64,000 nucleotides of DNA from Solibacteraceae bacterium (GTDB taxonomy: Bacteria; Acidobacteriota; Terriglobia; Bryobacterales; Bryobacteraceae). The first letter of the stretch is position 1, and each line of letters opens with the position of its first letter. This document shows, piece by piece, positions 17,494 through 24,896 of the stretch. The position numbers and the translations under genes are program-made. The stretch covers positions 1 to 64,000 of the forward strand of contig JAJPJX010000205.1 in NCBI GenBank assembly GCA_021324015.1, given 5' to 3'. The notes beneath the pieces are model-generated. The model did no database searches and had not been told where the DNA came from. It saw nothing but the letters and a program-made list of their open reading frames with translations.

Positions 17494-18261
17494 TTACGCC
17501 GCAGTTTCGTGCCGCGGGCGATCCATCTGCGGGCCGCCCGTCTCCACGTGCGTCATCCAGCGCGGCGCGAACCGCAGCTTCAGAACGCCCCAGAGGGCTT
17601 CCCAGATGATCCGGCGGTTCATCTTCGAACGTCCCAGGTCGCGCTCATAAAAGATGATGGGCTCTTCGCCGATCCCGAAGCCCGACCGGAAAGCCTTGTA
17701 CGTCATCTCCACCTGAAAGAGGTAGCCGCTCGAAAACACGCCGTCGAGCCCGATCCCCTCGAGGGTTTCCCGCCGCCAGCACTTGAAGCCGCCGGTTGCG
17801 TCCGTCACCGGCATGCGCGTTACCAGGCGCACGTAAAGGCTGGCGCACTTGCTCAGCAGCAGCCGCTTCAAATCCCAGTTCACTACGTTGATGCCGCGCA
17901 CGTAGCGCGATCCCAGGACTACGTCGCACTCCCGGATCCGTTGCAACATCGGCCGGAGATAGGCCGGATCGTGCGAAAGATCTGCATCCATCTGCACCAG
18001 CACGTCGTAATCGTGTGCCAGCGCATGCCGGAAGCCGGCTACATAGGCCCTTCCCAGCCCTTCTTTCTTGGCGCGGTGCAGGACAAAGATCCGGCCGCGG
18101 TATCTGCCCGCCAGTTCCTCGGCCAACTCTCCAGTGCCGTCGGGAGAGTTATCGTCCACCACCAGGATATGGATCCCCGGAACGGCCTTCAGGATCCTCT
18201 CCACCACCTTCTCCAGATTCTCCCGCTCGTTGTATGTGGGGAGCACGACGATGCTGCGCAT
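17494..18261 (-). CDS. Polyprenol-phosphate glycosyltransferase (family 2, DPM1-like)
   Basis: 255 aa family 2 glycosyltransferase. ATG 18261 is chosen because TAGGAG precedes it and the family motif IVVLPTYNERENLE then begins at once. Nucleotide-sugar and metal-binding motifs DDNSPDGTG and VQMDADLSHDP are visible, and the acceptor-side region includes VTDATGGFKCWRR and SSGYLFQVEM. There are no membrane helices after the catalytic domain, as in soluble dolichol-phosphate mannose synthases. It would load a sugar from a nucleotide donor onto polyprenyl phosphate at the inner membrane. It lies 10 nt after a 47-aa membrane protein, which could serve as its anchor, as small subunits do in some DPM synthases. 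Confidence 0.85.
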   Translation of the reverse strand: MRSIVVLPTYNERENLEKVVERILKAVPGIHILVVDDNSPDGTGELAEELAGRYRGRIFVLHRAKKEGLGRAYVAGFRHALAHDYDVLVQMDADLSHDPAYLRPMLQRIRECDVVLGSRYVRGINVVNWDLKRLLLSKCASLYVRLVTRMPVTDATGGFKCWRRETLEGIGLDGVFSSGYLFQVEMTYKAFRSGFGIGEEPIIFYERDLGRSKMNRRIIWEALWGVLKLRFAPRWMTHVETGGPQMDRPRHETAA

Positions 18262-18271
18262 GGGACGACTC

Positions 18272-18415
18272 CTACCAGAAGCTGACCATCGAGCGAACGG
18301 CATCCGCCGCCAGCCAAGGCCAGGAAAGAGCGCTCAGGAGCACGATGAAGATGGCCCCCAGCACTGCCAAAAGATCGTTTCGAAAAAAATGCCTAACTGC
18401 GTGAACGAGGGTCAT
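18272..18415 (-). CDS. 47-aa single-pass membrane protein
   Basis: ATG at 18415 has an excellent ribosome binding site (GAAGGAGAAAG). The product starts MTLVHAVRHFFRNDLL, continues with a hydrophobic helix of about 20 residues (AVLGAIFIVLLSALSWPWLA) and ends MVSFW. It overlaps the end of the DUF362 gene by 23 nt and stops 10 nt before the glycosyltransferase start. Tight packing and the strong site make it a probable real gene. It could anchor the glycosyltransferase, but no family is recognised. Confidence 0.65.
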   Translation of the reverse strand: MTLVHAVRHFFRNDLLAVLGAIFIVLLSALSWPWLAADAVRSMVSFW

Positions 18416-19418
18416 CGACTTTCTCCTTCGCGGAAAGATCACCGCTCAGCCGCAGCGCCCGAAACTGCGGCAACAGACGGAAGGGCGTAACCACCGCCGC
18501 AATGGGCTCGCCAATCTGCTGCACTCCCGGTGCGGCGGTCTGATCCCGTCTCTCGGCCAGCCTGAGATAACGCACGCCCGCCGGATCGATGCCCATGATC
18601 CGGCAGCACGTGGCGTCTACCGCCACCATGTCACTGCCCACTACCAGGACGCCCGCCGTCTTGGGCGTGCCCTGAATGGGGCCGTTGCCTTCCATGCCGA
18701 CGATCCCGTCCACGATCGCGAAGTGCTTCGGAAACGCGGCATGCAGGTCGGCGATGCACTCCGGAATGCCCGCCCAGTGCAGCACGTTCTTGGGCCAGCC
18801 ATATACGCCGCCGGGCACTAGTCCGAAAAAGTTCTTCATGCTCAAGGTGGCGCCCACCCAGTGATGGGTTTTCATCTTGGGCATCGAGACGATCAGGTCG
18901 GCCTCGAGCGCCGTCTGCGGAGCGTAGATCTCGCGCAGGGTGGAGTTGGCGTGGGGCAGGGAAATCCGCCGCACGTCGTCCAGGTTCAGGTCGGTGAACT
19001 GGCTCTCGAAGCCCGGAACGGCCTCGAAATAGCCTGCTGCTTCTGCGAGTTCCCAGGTGTTCCGCCGGTGCCCGGGCCCCTCCGCGATGCGCACCTGCGC
19101 GGCGCCCAGCGAGCGGAATGCTTCCAAAGCCGCGTAGACTACCGCCGGATGTGTGTTGATCGCCGCGCCCGGATCGAATTCCACCAGGTTGGGCTTCAGC
19201 AGCACGCGCTTGCCCGAAACCTGCACGCCGTGCTCCCGCAGCGCGCGCCGGATGGTTCCCGCCAGCTCCCCCGAGTAGCTGGCGGCCTTGATGATAGAGA
19301 CGCGCGGACGATCGGCGCTCTTTCGCCTCGGCGCGCAGGAGCCCAGGAGCAAGGTCGCCGCGCCTCCGCACAACAGGTCGCGGCGCCGCAGACCCCGCCT
19401 CTCATCCGGGAAAGACAT
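18393..19418 (-). CDS. DUF362-domain protein, Tat/lipoprotein-like export signal
   Basis: 341 aa from ATG 19418 (GGGAGGCGCGA upstream). The N-terminus GLRRRDLLCGGAATLLLGSC has a twin-arginine-like signal ending in a possible lipobox Cys. The body fits DUF362: KRVLLKPNLVEFDPGAAINT near the start, then VSMPKMKTHHWVGATLSMKN, and VVGSDMVAVDATCCRIMG near the end. DUF362 members have no settled reaction; some carry Fe-S clusters but none is evident here. The gene overlaps the cyclase-repeat gene upstream by 17 nt and the 47-aa gene downstream by 23 nt. The overlaps indicate one transcript. Confidence 0.8.
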   Translation of the reverse strand: MSFPDERRGLRRRDLLCGGAATLLLGSCAPRRKSADRPRVSIIKAASYSGELAGTIRRALREHGVQVSGKRVLLKPNLVEFDPGAAINTHPAVVYAALEAFRSLGAAQVRIAEGPGHRRNTWELAEAAGYFEAVPGFESQFTDLNLDDVRRISLPHANSTLREIYAPQTALEADLIVSMPKMKTHHWVGATLSMKNFFGLVPGGVYGWPKNVLHWAGIPECIADLHAAFPKHFAIVDGIVGMEGNGPIQGTPKTAGVLVVGSDMVAVDATCCRIMGIDPAGVRYLRLAERRDQTAAPGVQQIGEPIAAVVTPFRLLPQFRALRLSGDLSAKEKVDDPRSRS

Positions 19419-20289
19419 TCGCGCCTCCCTCGGCGGCGTCCGCCAGAAGAACCAGGGCCGCATCCATGACTCCCCGGAAGCGGAACTTGCCTTCCGTTCT
19501 CTGAGTGCGGCGCCCGTGCGCCGCCAGCCCCAGCCGCAGCCAGCTCACGGTTTGTGGCGCGCGGCTGAGCGGCAGGAACTGCTCGGCCCTCGCCAGCGCC
19601 TTCGAGACCTCCGGCGACTGGCAGCCCCGCAGGGCCAGCAGTGCCTGTCCCGTGGTTTCGGGATAGGCCGGGGCCGCGTAGCCCAGCGCCCGCGCCCCGC
19701 CGTGATTCCATCCCCCTCCGGAGCACGCCCTGGCCAGCAGAAATGCGCGCCCCATCTCCTCCCGCGCCCGGACTGCCCCGGCCTCCACCTGGCTGCCCGC
19801 ATGTTCCAGGGCCAGCAGCGCGAAAACCGTGGGCGTCACCCAGGCGGCCGTCCCCGGCAGCCAGGGCCAGCCCGTGGTTCCGGCACCGGTCTCCACCTTT
19901 TCCCCTCGCAAAGCGCTGCGGAGCTTTTCCACCCACGTGGACTCCCGCCCCGTCTGCCCCAGCAGCCACGCGACTCCGCGGTCCCTGGCCGCATCCCGCG
20001 GCTGCCCGCCCAGCGCCAGCACCGCCAGAGCGGTGACCCAGGTGCTCTGGTCCACCGAGGGCTGCGGCGGCCATCCGCCATCCGGCCGTTGCAGCCCGCG
20101 GAGCCATCGGATGCCCCGCTCCACCCGCGGAGTGAGACAACCAGTTGTTTGCAGGGCCAGCAGCGCGCAGACCGTCGGCTCGGTCCACGACGCGCCGCCC
20201 TGGTACCCCCAACCACCATCCGCATTCTGGCCCGCCAGGATCGAAGAGACGAGCGCCGAACCAGAATCCGCCGGTTTCGTGCGATCCAT
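19402..20289 (-). CDS. Prenyltransferase/squalene-cyclase-repeat protein
   Basis: 295 aa from the second ATG (20289), preferred because GAGGT then sits 7 nt upstream; the first ATG (20295) would have no spacer. Repeated alpha-alpha motifs of the squalene cyclase/prenyltransferase superfamily are visible: QNADGGWGYQGG, LQRPDGGWPPQPSVDQSTWV, GWPWLPGTAAWV and GGGWNHGGA. The catalytic DxDD motif of type II terpene cyclases is not visible, so binding or an unknown function is more likely than cyclisation. There is no signal peptide. It follows a 32-aa membrane protein and overlaps the DUF362 gene, forming a small module at the end of the Tad operon. Confidence 0.75.
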   Translation of the reverse strand: MDRTKPADSGSALVSSILAGQNADGGWGYQGGASWTEPTVCALLALQTTGCLTPRVERGIRWLRGLQRPDGGWPPQPSVDQSTWVTALAVLALGGQPRDAARDRGVAWLLGQTGRESTWVEKLRSALRGEKVETGAGTTGWPWLPGTAAWVTPTVFALLALEHAGSQVEAGAVRAREEMGRAFLLARACSGGGWNHGGARALGYAAPAYPETTGQALLALRGCQSPEVSKALARAEQFLPLSRAPQTVSWLRLGLAAHGRRTQRTEGKFRFRGVMDAALVLLADAAEGGANVFPG

Positions 20290-20318
20290 ACGCATACCTC
20301 AACGCGCAGCGGCTTGAG

Positions 20319-20417
20319 TTACTGGATCATCTTGCGCTTGCGGCGCCGGCCCAGGTACAGGAACAGGATCAGGCCCGCTCCCATCCACAGCAAGTTCGAA
20401 ATCATCGACTTATCCAT
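20319..20417 (-). CDS. 32-aa membrane micro-protein
   Basis: ATG at 20417 is preceded by AAGGAGAAAAGAACAG. The product MDKSMISNLLWMGAG continues with a short hydrophobic helix (LILFLYLG) and ends in a very basic tail (RRRKRKMIQ). Positive charge after the helix predicts an N-out, C-in orientation. It lies 24 nt after tadC and 29 nt before the cyclase-repeat gene. No family is recognised; the ribosome binding site and operon position support it. Confidence 0.6.
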   Translation of the reverse strand: MDKSMISNLLWMGAGLILFLYLGRRRKRKMIQ

Positions 20418-20441
20418 CTGTTCTTTTCTCCTTTGGGGTAC

Positions 20442-21377
20442 TTACTTATTCACGTTCTTCAACATTGGAACGAGAAACTTCAAAACCTGTAGGACACCCG
20501 GCCCGCCCGTCACGATCATCATGGCCGGCAGGATGCAGAAAAAAATCGGAAACACCAGTTTCACGCTGACCTTCGCGGCGCGCTCCTCGGCGTCCTGCCG
20601 CCGCCGGACGCGCATGAAGTCCGCGTGCGTGCGCAGAGACTCCGCCACGCTGGTGCCGAAGCGGTCGGCCTGCACCAGCACGGCCACCAGCTTTTTCAGC
20701 TCCGGCTCGCCGGTTCTTTCGGCCAGGTTGTGCAGCGCATCCGAGCGCCTCTTTCCCGCGCGCATCTCCAGGTTCACCAGCGTGAACTCGTCGCAGATGT
20801 CCTTGTGGGTCACGCGCAAGTCCCGGCTTACGGTCACGAACGCCTGGTCCAGACCGATGCCGCCTTCCACGCAAACCACCATCAGGTCCAGGGCGTCCGG
20901 CAGCGCATGACGCAGGCGCTCCTGCCGGCGCGCCATCAGCCGGTCCAGCACCACCCCCGGCAGGGACCAGCCCGCGAACCCGGCGGCCAGGGGCACGAGC
21001 ATTCTCAGATTCGGGCTCTTCATCAGCAGGCTCCCCATGCTCAGACCGGCCAGAACCAGCGCCACCCCCGCCAGCACTTTGCAACCGTATAAGATCGGCA
21101 GCGCGCTTTCGGACCGGAATCCGGCAGCTACCAGGTAGCGCCGTGCCACCACGGCGGATTCCGGGGAAACCGGCACCTTCTCCCCAATCTGCCGGAGCAG
21201 TTCCGCCAGAGGGTTTGGCGTGGGCCGTGCCCCTCCTTCCGCCGAAACGGATCCGCCCAACGGTCCCTGGTCCAGCCGAGAGAAAACCCGCCCCGGCCGG
21301 GCATACACCCGATATCCGTAGCTGGAAATCGCCAATGTCAGAAGGATGAAGGCGGCGGCGCTAATTAAAAGGATCAC
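20442..21377 (-). CDS. tadC: Tad pilus inner-membrane protein TadC (T2SS F family)
   Basis: 311 aa from GTG 21377 with GGGGAG upstream. N-terminal hydrophobic helix, then a cytoplasmic segment, two adjacent helices, the type II secretion F domain (LPDALDLMVVCVEGGIGLDQ, then FTLVNLEMRAGKRRSDALHN) and C-terminal helices with FPIFFCILPAMMIV. With TadB it forms the membrane platform on which the CpaF ATPase drives Flp pilus assembly. It lies 14 nt after tadB. Length and order are normal for TadC. Confidence 0.92.
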   Translation of the reverse strand: MILLISAAAFILLTLAISSYGYRVYARPGRVFSRLDQGPLGGSVSAEGGARPTPNPLAELLRQIGEKVPVSPESAVVARRYLVAAGFRSESALPILYGCKVLAGVALVLAGLSMGSLLMKSPNLRMLVPLAAGFAGWSLPGVVLDRLMARRQERLRHALPDALDLMVVCVEGGIGLDQAFVTVSRDLRVTHKDICDEFTLVNLEMRAGKRRSDALHNLAERTGEPELKKLVAVLVQADRFGTSVAESLRTHADFMRVRRRQDAEERAAKVSVKLVFPIFFCILPAMMIVTGGPGVLQVLKFLVPMLKNVNK

Positions 21378-21391
21378 TGCTTTTCTCCCCG

Positions 21392-22366
21392 TCAGATCTT
21401 GATGTCAATGATCTTCCGCATGATGAAATACCCTGCGAGAAGAGCAATGACGGCGGCGGTCAGCATGTACCTGCCCAGCGGGTCCCGGCTCATACTCAGC
21501 AGGTAATCCGGAGCCACCACCCGCAGGCCGGCCACCGTGAGAATCGGCAACAGCGTTAGAACTCCGGCCGTGATGCGGCCGTGCGCGCTGGCCGCCCGCA
21601 CCTGGCCCTTTAGGCGGAAGCGCTCCCGGATGACCGCCGCCAGCCGGGTCAGGATCTCGCTCAGGTTGCCGCCGGTTTCGCGCTGCAGCAGCACCGCCGA
21701 CACAAAGAACCGCGTGTCCACCAGCGGCACTCTCTCTGCCAGGTGGGTCAGCGCCACGGAGAGCGATTCCCCCAGGTGCTGTTCGTTGAACAGAATGGCG
21801 AACTCGGCGCGCAGCGGATCGGCCCCTTCGGTCGCCAGCATCTCCAGGCTCACCGGAAGAGCGTGGCCCGCGCGCATGGAGCGTGCCAGGAAGTCCATGG
21901 CCTCCGGGAGTTGTTCCTCCAACTTCAGGAACCGCCTCTTGCGCTTGTGGGATACGTAGAACCAGGGCAGCAGGCCCAACAGCCCTCCCAGCGCGATGGA
22001 GGTCGTCCCCGCGTCCAGCAGCGCCGGAAACCGGTGTCCAGCCACCGCGCCGGCCGCTGCCGCCGCCAGCATCGTCAGCAGCAGGCGCTCCACCGTCCAG
22101 TCCAGGCCCGACTGCCGGAGGCGGGTTTCGAGCGGGCTGATCAGGTTCAAGCCTTGCAGAATTTTCTTGGCCAGCGTCGGGGACTGGTCCCCCGGCCGGA
22201 TCACCACCTTGGCTTGCGGCGCGGTCCGGCTGGCCGCGGCGATGGTCTGAATCGCGCTGGCCACCCGCTTCCTGCGCCGGGCTTCCAGCGCGCGCAGCGC
22301 TACGCCGCTGCCCAGCAGGCTCAAGCCCAGCAGAACCAGGAAGAGAAGGATCGCCGTGACGTGCAT
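21392..22366 (-). CDS. tadB: Tad pilus inner-membrane protein TadB (T2SS F family)
   Basis: 324 aa. Hydrophobic N-terminal helix (ILLFLVLLGLSLLGSGV), a cytoplasmic region, a pair of helices near residues 115-150, then the F domain (LPEAMDFLARSMRAGHALPV, REFAILF-like stretch and LLQRETGGNLSEIL) and C-terminal helices. It partners TadC in the Tad secretion platform. ATG 22366 overlaps the spacing of the cpaF stop (one base apart), so the two are cotranslated. Nothing is missing relative to the family. Confidence 0.92.
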   Translation of the reverse strand: MHVTAILLFLVLLGLSLLGSGVALRALEARRRKRVASAIQTIAAASRTAPQAKVVIRPGDQSPTLAKKILQGLNLISPLETRLRQSGLDWTVERLLLTMLAAAAAGAVAGHRFPALLDAGTTSIALGGLLGLLPWFYVSHKRKRRFLKLEEQLPEAMDFLARSMRAGHALPVSLEMLATEGADPLRAEFAILFNEQHLGESLSVALTHLAERVPLVDTRFFVSAVLLQRETGGNLSEILTRLAAVIRERFRLKGQVRAASAHGRITAGVLTLLPILTVAGLRVVAPDYLLSMSRDPLGRYMLTAAVIALLAGYFIMRKIIDIKI

Positions 22367-22367
22367 G

Positions 22368-23720
22368 CTAGTTCACCTCGACCGCGGACTCGAAGATCGA
22401 GGCGGGCAGGTGCAGGTTCGACGCCTTCAGCCTCTCGCTGAACTTCGGGCGCACACCCGTGGCGCGGAACCGGCCCTTCACCTTGTTGTCTTCCGTCAAG
22501 CCGGTTTTGTCGAAAACGAACAGGTCCTGCAGCGTGACTTGCTCCCCTTCCATGCCCACGCACTCGGTGATGTAAGTCACCCTGCGGCTCCCGTCGCTCA
22601 GGCGCGACAACTGCACAAACAGGTCTACGGCCGAGCTGACCTGCTGGCGAATCGAGCGCACGCCCAGGTTCGGATTGGCCATCATGACCATCACCTCCAG
22701 CCGGCTGATGGCGTCGCGCGGATTGTTCGAGTGAATCGTGGTCAGCGATCCGTCATGGCCGGTGTTCATGGCCTGCAACATGTCCAGTGCCTCTTCGCCG
22801 CGGACCTCGCCCACGATGATGCGGTCTGGGCGCATACGCAGCGCGTTGATCACCAGTTGGCGCTGCTTGATGCACCCGTTGCCTTCGATGTTGGGCGGCC
22901 GGGTCTCCATGCGCGCCACGTGCACCTGCCGCAATTGCAGCTCCGCGGCGTCCTCGATCGTCACGATGCGCTCGTCCTCGGGAATAAAGGCCGAGATCAC
23001 GTTCAGCAGCGTGGTCTTCCCGGCGCCCGTGCCGCCCGAGATCACAATATTCAGCCGCGCGCGCACGCAGGCTTCCAGCAGCCGCAGCATGTCCGGCGTG
23101 AGGGTCAGATTCTTTAACAGCTCCGTGGTGGTCAGCCGGTCGGTGCGAAACCGCCGGATCGAAAGCAGCGGGCCGTCCACCGCTATCGGCGGGATCACCG
23201 CGTTCACGCGTGAGCCGTCCGGCAGCCGCGCATCCACCATCGGCGAGGATTCGTCGATGCGCCGGCCCACGTTCGAAACGATCTTTTCGATGATCCGCAC
23301 CAGGTGCGCGTTGTCCTTGAACTGTACCGGCGTCCGCTGGAGCTTTCCGTCCCGTTCGATGAACACGAGCTGCGGTGTGGTCACCAGGATGTCGGAGATC
23401 GTGGGGTCCTGCAGCAGCGGTTCGAGCGGCCCCAGCCCGAACACTTCGTGCAGAACCTCCTCGATGATGCGGTCCTTCTCGATCAGCGAGAGCGGCGTCT
23501 TTTCTTCGTCCACCAGTTGCGCTACCGCCGAGCGGATCTCGTTTCGCACGTAGTCCCGGCCCATGGTGGAGAGCGCTTCCAGGTTGACCCGCCCCAGCAG
23601 CTTGCGGTGCAGCGTGAACTTCAGGTCCTGGTATGCCGGCGAGAACGCCGGGGGTTCCGCCACGGGCGCCTTCCAGGGCTCCGCGATCGTGCCGTTTCCG
23701 TTTGCGAATACAGTAGCCAA
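22368..23720 (-). CDS. cpaF: Tad pilus assembly ATPase CpaF/TadA
   Basis: 450 aa secretion ATPase of the VirB11/PilT superfamily. A TTG at 23720 is the probable start, with GGAGGACGG before it and no suitable ATG nearby. Visible motifs are the N-terminal domain with VEEKTPLSLIEK-like region, Walker A ISGGTGAGKTTLLN, the Asp-box EDAAELQL, Walker B PDRIIVGEVRGEEALDML and the His-box NTGHDGSLTTIHSNNPRD. It powers Flp pilus extension and, in many Tad systems, retraction. It lies between cpaE and tadB in the usual Tad order. Confidence 0.94.
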   Translation of the reverse strand: MATVFANGNGTIAEPWKAPVAEPPAFSPAYQDLKFTLHRKLLGRVNLEALSTMGRDYVRNEIRSAVAQLVDEEKTPLSLIEKDRIIEEVLHEVFGLGPLEPLLQDPTISDILVTTPQLVFIERDGKLQRTPVQFKDNAHLVRIIEKIVSNVGRRIDESSPMVDARLPDGSRVNAVIPPIAVDGPLLSIRRFRTDRLTTTELLKNLTLTPDMLRLLEACVRARLNIVISGGTGAGKTTLLNVISAFIPEDERIVTIEDAAELQLRQVHVARMETRPPNIEGNGCIKQRQLVINALRMRPDRIIVGEVRGEEALDMLQAMNTGHDGSLTTIHSNNPRDAISRLEVMVMMANPNLGVRSIRQQVSSAVDLFVQLSRLSDGSRRVTYITECVGMEGEQVTLQDLFVFDKTGLTEDNKVKGRFRATGVRPKFSERLKASNLHLPASIFESAVEVN

Positions 23721-23730
23721 ACCGTCCTCC

Positions 23731-24888
23731 TCAGCCTAAAAACAGAAATTTCTTGCGCGGCTTTTCCTCGGAAATTCCCGAGATCTTGCGCGCCAAACCA
23801 GCCAGGTGCGCGGCCAGCGGTACGCCGGGCGGCAGCAGCGTCCCGTCCGCCACCGCCTCGTAGAGAGCCGCGTGATCCTCCGGCAGCGCCGCGAACGGCG
23901 GGATTCCCACCATCTCGCGGATCTCTTCCGTAGTCGCCGCGTTGCGCTTGGCCAGGCGGTTCACCACCAGCCGCAGCCGGCTGCCGTAGCCCGCGTCCTG
24001 CAGCGTCTTGGCGATATTCTTGGCCTGAAACAGCGCCTCTATGTCCAGCGTGGCGACCAGGTAGCTTTCGTCCACTTCCTCCAGCAGGCGCATCACGGAG
24101 TGATTCAACCCCCGCCCCAGGTCGATCACCGCCCAGTCGTAGCAGGTGCGCACGAAGCGCAGCACGTGCGGCAGTCCCTCCGCGTCCGTCGTCCGGCGGG
24201 AGGCCATGCCGGGCGGCGCGCTCACAATGTCCAGCCCCGGCCGCCCGTTGGTCACCAGGGCCTTCCAGAAGTTCGGATCCAGCCGGTGGATGTTGTGCAC
24301 CGCGTCCAGCACCGTATACTCCGACTTCGCCTTCATCAGGAAATGCACCAGGCCGCTGTCCAGGTCGAAGTCGCCCAACAGCACTTTGCCCTTAACCTTT
24401 CGCCCCAGCTCCGCCGCCACGTGGCATGCGATGGTGGTGGCGCCGCAGCCGCCCTTGGCCGAGAAAAAGGCCAGCGTGCGCGCCCTCAGGCGGTTGCCCG
24501 CCTGCTGCGGCGCCCTCTCGCTCGAGATCCGTTCCAGCGCCTCGCTCATGCTCGGCTGGAAAGGCGGCGACAGGTATTCCACCGCTCCCGCGCGCATGGC
24601 TTGCAGAATGATCTCCGGCTCCGCGCTGCTGTGCACCGCCACCACGGCTGGCGAACCCGCCGTAGCTCGAATCTTGCGGATCACCTCCCCGCCGTGGTCG
24701 TGGTGCCCCGTGATCTCCAGAATCAGCACGTCTGGACGCAGCCGGCCCAGCCTCTCCTCGAACGCAGCCCAGTCTCCCACCTGCGGCTCTTCCATCAGGA
24801 TGCGCACCGGCAGGTCCCGGAGACTTGCATGCAAGTCTTCCGCGAGTTTTGGATTGGCCAGAACCAGTCCTAGCGTGAGCGGCTGCAT
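23731..24888 (-). CDS. cpaE: Tad pilus localisation protein CpaE/TadZ (ParA-like)
   Basis: 385 aa. N-terminal atypical receiver-like domain (residues 1-120, LRPDVLILEITG then VVAVHSSAEPE), followed by a MinD/ParA ATPase domain starting FFSAKGGCGATTIACHVAAE. The deviant Walker A has Ala where the signature Lys-Thr pair normally has Lys, as is common for TadZ proteins, so ATP turnover may be weak. GDFDLDSGLVHFL and VIDLGRGLNHSVM match later switch motifs. CpaE places the secretion apparatus at its site in the cell. It sits between the secretin and ATPase genes. Confidence 0.88.
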   Translation of the reverse strand: MQPLTLGLVLANPKLAEDLHASLRDLPVRILMEEPQVGDWAAFEERLGRLRPDVLILEITGHHDHGGEVIRKIRATAGSPAVVAVHSSAEPEIILQAMRAGAVEYLSPPFQPSMSEALERISSERAPQQAGNRLRARTLAFFSAKGGCGATTIACHVAAELGRKVKGKVLLGDFDLDSGLVHFLMKAKSEYTVLDAVHNIHRLDPNFWKALVTNGRPGLDIVSAPPGMASRRTTDAEGLPHVLRFVRTCYDWAVIDLGRGLNHSVMRLLEEVDESYLVATLDIEALFQAKNIAKTLQDAGYGSRLRLVVNRLAKRNAATTEEIREMVGIPPFAALPEDHAALYEAVADGTLLPPGVPLAAHLAGLARKISGISEEKPRKKFLFLG

Positions 24889-24896
24889 GCGTCTCC

